Positions 62,069 to 64,000 of a DNA stretch of 64,000 nt are shown piece by piece. The notes beneath the pieces were generated by a model that saw only the letters and a list, made by a program, of their open reading frames with translations, searched no databases and was not told the DNA's origin. The DNA is from Rhodothermales bacterium (lineage in GTDB: Bacteria; Bacteroidota; Rhodothermia; Rhodothermales; UBA10348), in NCBI GenBank assembly GCA_017643395.1, contig JAEPNP010000005.1, positions 186,001 through 250,000 of the forward strand, given 5' to 3'. The position numbers and the translations under genes are program-made. How positions within the stretch are numbered: position 1 is the first letter of the stretch; each line of letters begins with the position of its first letter.

Positions 62069-63013
62069 CTACTCGAACGGAATCTGATTCGTATCGAACC
62101 GCGGGAGCAGATAACGATGGTGTCGGTCCAGATCGGCCGCCTCGCCTTCGTCCGCCAGAGCCAGCAGCCCCAGCGCACAATCGAACTGCTCAAGGACGCC
62201 GAGCAGCCCCTCGTTCCACCCGCCGTAGGGGTAGCACATGACCCAGAAATCGTCCACCGGGCTACCGATTTCCCGCAGAAACGCCAGCGAGCCCTCGATT
62301 TCCCGCCGCTGGGTCTCCTCATCCACGGAATTCAGCCAATAGTGCGAATCGCCGTGTGAGCCCACATACATCCCGTTTTTCTGCATGTGGCGCAACTGAT
62401 CGACGCTGCAGTACAACTCCCGCGCAAACGCCTCCTCACTCACACCGACGTGACGAGCAAAAAGATCACGGGCGATGCGGCCGCGCAATTCCTCAGGCAG
62501 CGCCACCTGCAGCATGCGCTTCACATAGATGGTCTCCGGGTCGTCGAATACGAACGTTTTTGCCCACTTTGACCGGTATTCCGACGGTTTCTGGAGGTCA
62601 TATTCGTCGCGGTGCGCATCCACCGCTTCATCCACCTCCCGACCCAGCGTCTGCACATCCGCGCTGGCCAGCACGAAATGCACCCGGTTGACGTCCAGCA
62701 GTTCGCGCCGCACGGCAGGCCCCACAGGAGGAAAAAACGCTGCCGGCATACCCCGCTCTGCAAGCATGGGAAATGCGACCGTGTAGTGGTCGATATACCC
62801 GTCGTCAAAGGTCAAAAGTGCCGCATTCGGCGGCAGATCGTCCCCTGTCCGCGCGGCGTGAACCACCTGCGCCATACTTACCGGGGAAAAATGACGGGCG
62901 ATGTGGTCCAGCTGAAAGCGGAAGGTGTCGATTGACCGCCCCTTGATGCCCGGGTAGCGGGAGTGCTCAAGCTCCCGGACATAGTGGTACATAATGATCG
63001 TGACGCGGCGCAT
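62069..63013 (-). CDS. polysaccharide deacetylase family protein
   Basis: The 314-residue product has the NodB-type motifs LTFDDGYIDHY, with the metal Asp pair, and GSHGDSHYWLNS, with the HxxxH-type metal histidines, then CYPYGGWN. A 100-residue insert between the motifs is unusual. No signal peptide, so it would deacetylate a cytoplasmic or lipid-linked glycan. It is coupled to the following GNAT-like gene by TGATG. Confidence 0.8.
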   Translation of the reverse strand: MRRVTIIMYHYVRELEHSRYPGIKGRSIDTFRFQLDHIARHFSPVSMAQVVHAARTGDDLPPNAALLTFDDGYIDHYTVAFPMLAERGMPAAFFPPVGPAVRRELLDVNRVHFVLASADVQTLGREVDEAVDAHRDEYDLQKPSEYRSKWAKTFVFDDPETIYVKRMLQVALPEELRGRIARDLFARHVGVSEEAFARELYCSVDQLRHMQKNGMYVGSHGDSHYWLNSVDEETQRREIEGSLAFLREIGSPVDDFWVMCYPYGGWNEGLLGVLEQFDCALGLLALADEGEAADLDRHHRYLLPRFDTNQIPFE

Positions 63014-63996
63014 CAGAGGCGGTTCGGACGGTCCTGATCCGTATCGCCGCGCAGGAGACGGATGGGCAGGGAGCCGGCCCCGGCCTTGAAAGCCATGCGC
63101 AGCGGCACGTTGCGTTGTTCGAACGGCTCGAAATAGTTGGGCAGGACGAGCTCCGCATGCTCACGAACCTCCACCCAACCCGGTAGCGCCTCGTCCGGCA
63201 CGCCGTAGTGGACCAGGTCCAGATACGCACATTCCTGCTCACGCGTCAGGGCGCGAAGCGCGGGGGTACACGATGCGAGCGCGCCCGCATCGCCCACGAG
63301 ATCTACGATTCTCAGGACGGCACCCTTGGGCGAATCGACTTTGCGCAGGACCAACAGGGCGTCGTCGTTGTGCGCGAACTGATACTCGTACCAGGGGTGC
63401 TCCGCGTAGCGTGCGCGCAGGTAGTCCAGAGACTTGCGCGGACGGCTCGCCACGGGCGGCAGGTTTTCCGGCAGTTTGCGGGTAATTGTCAGTTTTCCTG
63501 CGCCCGATGCGTGCTCGCGCGCAACATCGGGCACACCGCCCGCCGGCCCATCCGGGCCGATCTCGGGAAACAGCGCCGCGTGCGCCATCGGCCCCACGGT
63601 GTAGCCCAGCGCCCGGTAAATCGGCACCACCATGTCCGAAATGCCCACTGCGCAAATCAGATCTGGCCGCCGAATTCGCTTTACCGTGTTGAGGAGTTGC
63701 AGGCCCAGCCCGGGTGCAGCGGCGTCATCGCGCACCTTCCACACAGCGAGCGCCAGGTCTTTCCAGTCCGCGGCCGGATCGAATCGCCGGAAGGGAATAA
63801 AGCCCAGAAGCCCCAGCAATTCTCCGTCGCGCAACGCCAGCACGAAGGTCAACGCCTCGGCATCATCGGGATCCTGATGTTGCCATCGCAGGAGTTCCGG
63901 GTGTCGCACAAAGACGTGCCCTTTCTGCCAATGCGTATCCAGAAACGCCAGAATCGCGGCCTCATCGACCTTTTTGGCCTGTCGGATCTCCATCAT
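63013..63996 (-). CDS. GNAT-like N-acyltransferase protein
   Basis: The 327-residue product starts MEIRQAKKVDEAAILAFLDTHWQKGHVF. A GNAT-like acetyl-CoA-binding segment follows (LALAVWKVRDDAAAPGLGLQLLNTVKR), with a GISDMVVPIYRALGYTVG step. The C-terminal half (about residues 190-327) is a second, less clear domain. It may acylate an amino sugar, possibly filling the LegH or PseH role. ATG at 63996 is close to the window edge, so the start could not be tested upstream. Confidence 0.7.
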   Translation of the reverse strand: MMEIRQAKKVDEAAILAFLDTHWQKGHVFVRHPELLRWQHQDPDDAEALTFVLALRDGELLGLLGFIPFRRFDPAADWKDLALAVWKVRDDAAAPGLGLQLLNTVKRIRRPDLICAVGISDMVVPIYRALGYTVGPMAHAALFPEIGPDGPAGGVPDVAREHASGAGKLTITRKLPENLPPVASRPRKSLDYLRARYAEHPWYEYQFAHNDDALLVLRKVDSPKGAVLRIVDLVGDAGALASCTPALRALTREQECAYLDLVHYGVPDEALPGWVEVREHAELVLPNYFEPFEQRNVPLRMAFKAGAGSLPIRLLRGDTDQDRPNRL

Positions 63997-64000
63997 CGCG

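Overview
The window comes from a high-GC bacterium, most likely a member of the Bacteroidota class Rhodothermia (Rhodothermales-like, possibly marine). The evidence is a 2375-residue subtilisin-like protease ending in a typical type IX secretion (T9SS) sorting domain, a two-component-propeller histidine kinase, few clear Shine-Dalgarno sequences and Bacteroidota-like TTG-N20-TAnnTTTG promoter candidates. This placement is inferred from gene content, not from a marker gene.

Region 1 (1-28.2 kb) is a surface-glycan locus. A plus-strand operon (105-7343) encodes an O-antigen polymerase/ligase-like membrane protein, an ABC flippase, PseB, PseC, an aldo/keto reductase and a CapF-like reductase. 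It runs head-on into a 14.5 kb minus-strand operon (7349-21905) with a glycosyltransferase fused to a CMP-sugar-synthetase-like domain, a fused cytidylyltransferase/nonulosonate synthase, an acetyltransferase, a capsule-type glycosyltransferase, three GT4 glycosyltransferases, a sugar aminotransferase, a phosphoglycosyl transferase, a sulfotransferase, PseI, a formyltransferase and PseG. Then come an SLBB export-type protein, a PglF/WbpM-type dehydratase, a second nonulosonate synthase (NeuB type), a NeuC-type epimerase and a second formyltransferase.

Region 2 (28.2-42.3 kb) is accessory. It holds a sulfatase, a small membrane protein, and a tightly packed operon with a LuxR-type response regulator, an unrecognised 278-residue protein, a YcaO enzyme and a propeller histidine kinase. 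Next is a divergent locus of a TPR/nucleosidase-like protein facing a compact patatin, TIR-membrane, membrane coiled-coil and TIR/nucleosidase-like operon. It looks like an uncharacterised defence or abortive-infection system. A 22-23 bp direct-repeat element occurs upstream of both the response regulator and the patatin operon, suggesting shared control. A hipBA toxin-antitoxin pair with four operator-like elements closes the region.

Region 3 (42.4-54.5 kb) holds the giant T9SS subtilase, an HtrA/DegQ protease, a small secreted protein, a PlsC-type acyltransferase and an amidohydrolase lipoprotein.

Region 4 (54.6-64 kb) is a second glycan cluster: a PtmE-like CBS nucleotidyltransferase, then a translationally coupled nucleotide-sugar dehydrogenase, SDR epimerase, LegC-type aminotransferase and CMP-nonulosonate synthetase. 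An RHH protein, an N-acetyl sugar amidotransferase, a polysaccharide deacetylase and a GNAT-like protein follow on the minus strand. Together with region 1 this gives three NeuB-family synthase domains and three CMP-transfer-type domains, so the strain probably makes several nonulosonic acids (pseudaminic and legionaminic types), at least one perhaps N-formylated. No rRNA, tRNA, CRISPR array or insertion sequence was seen.
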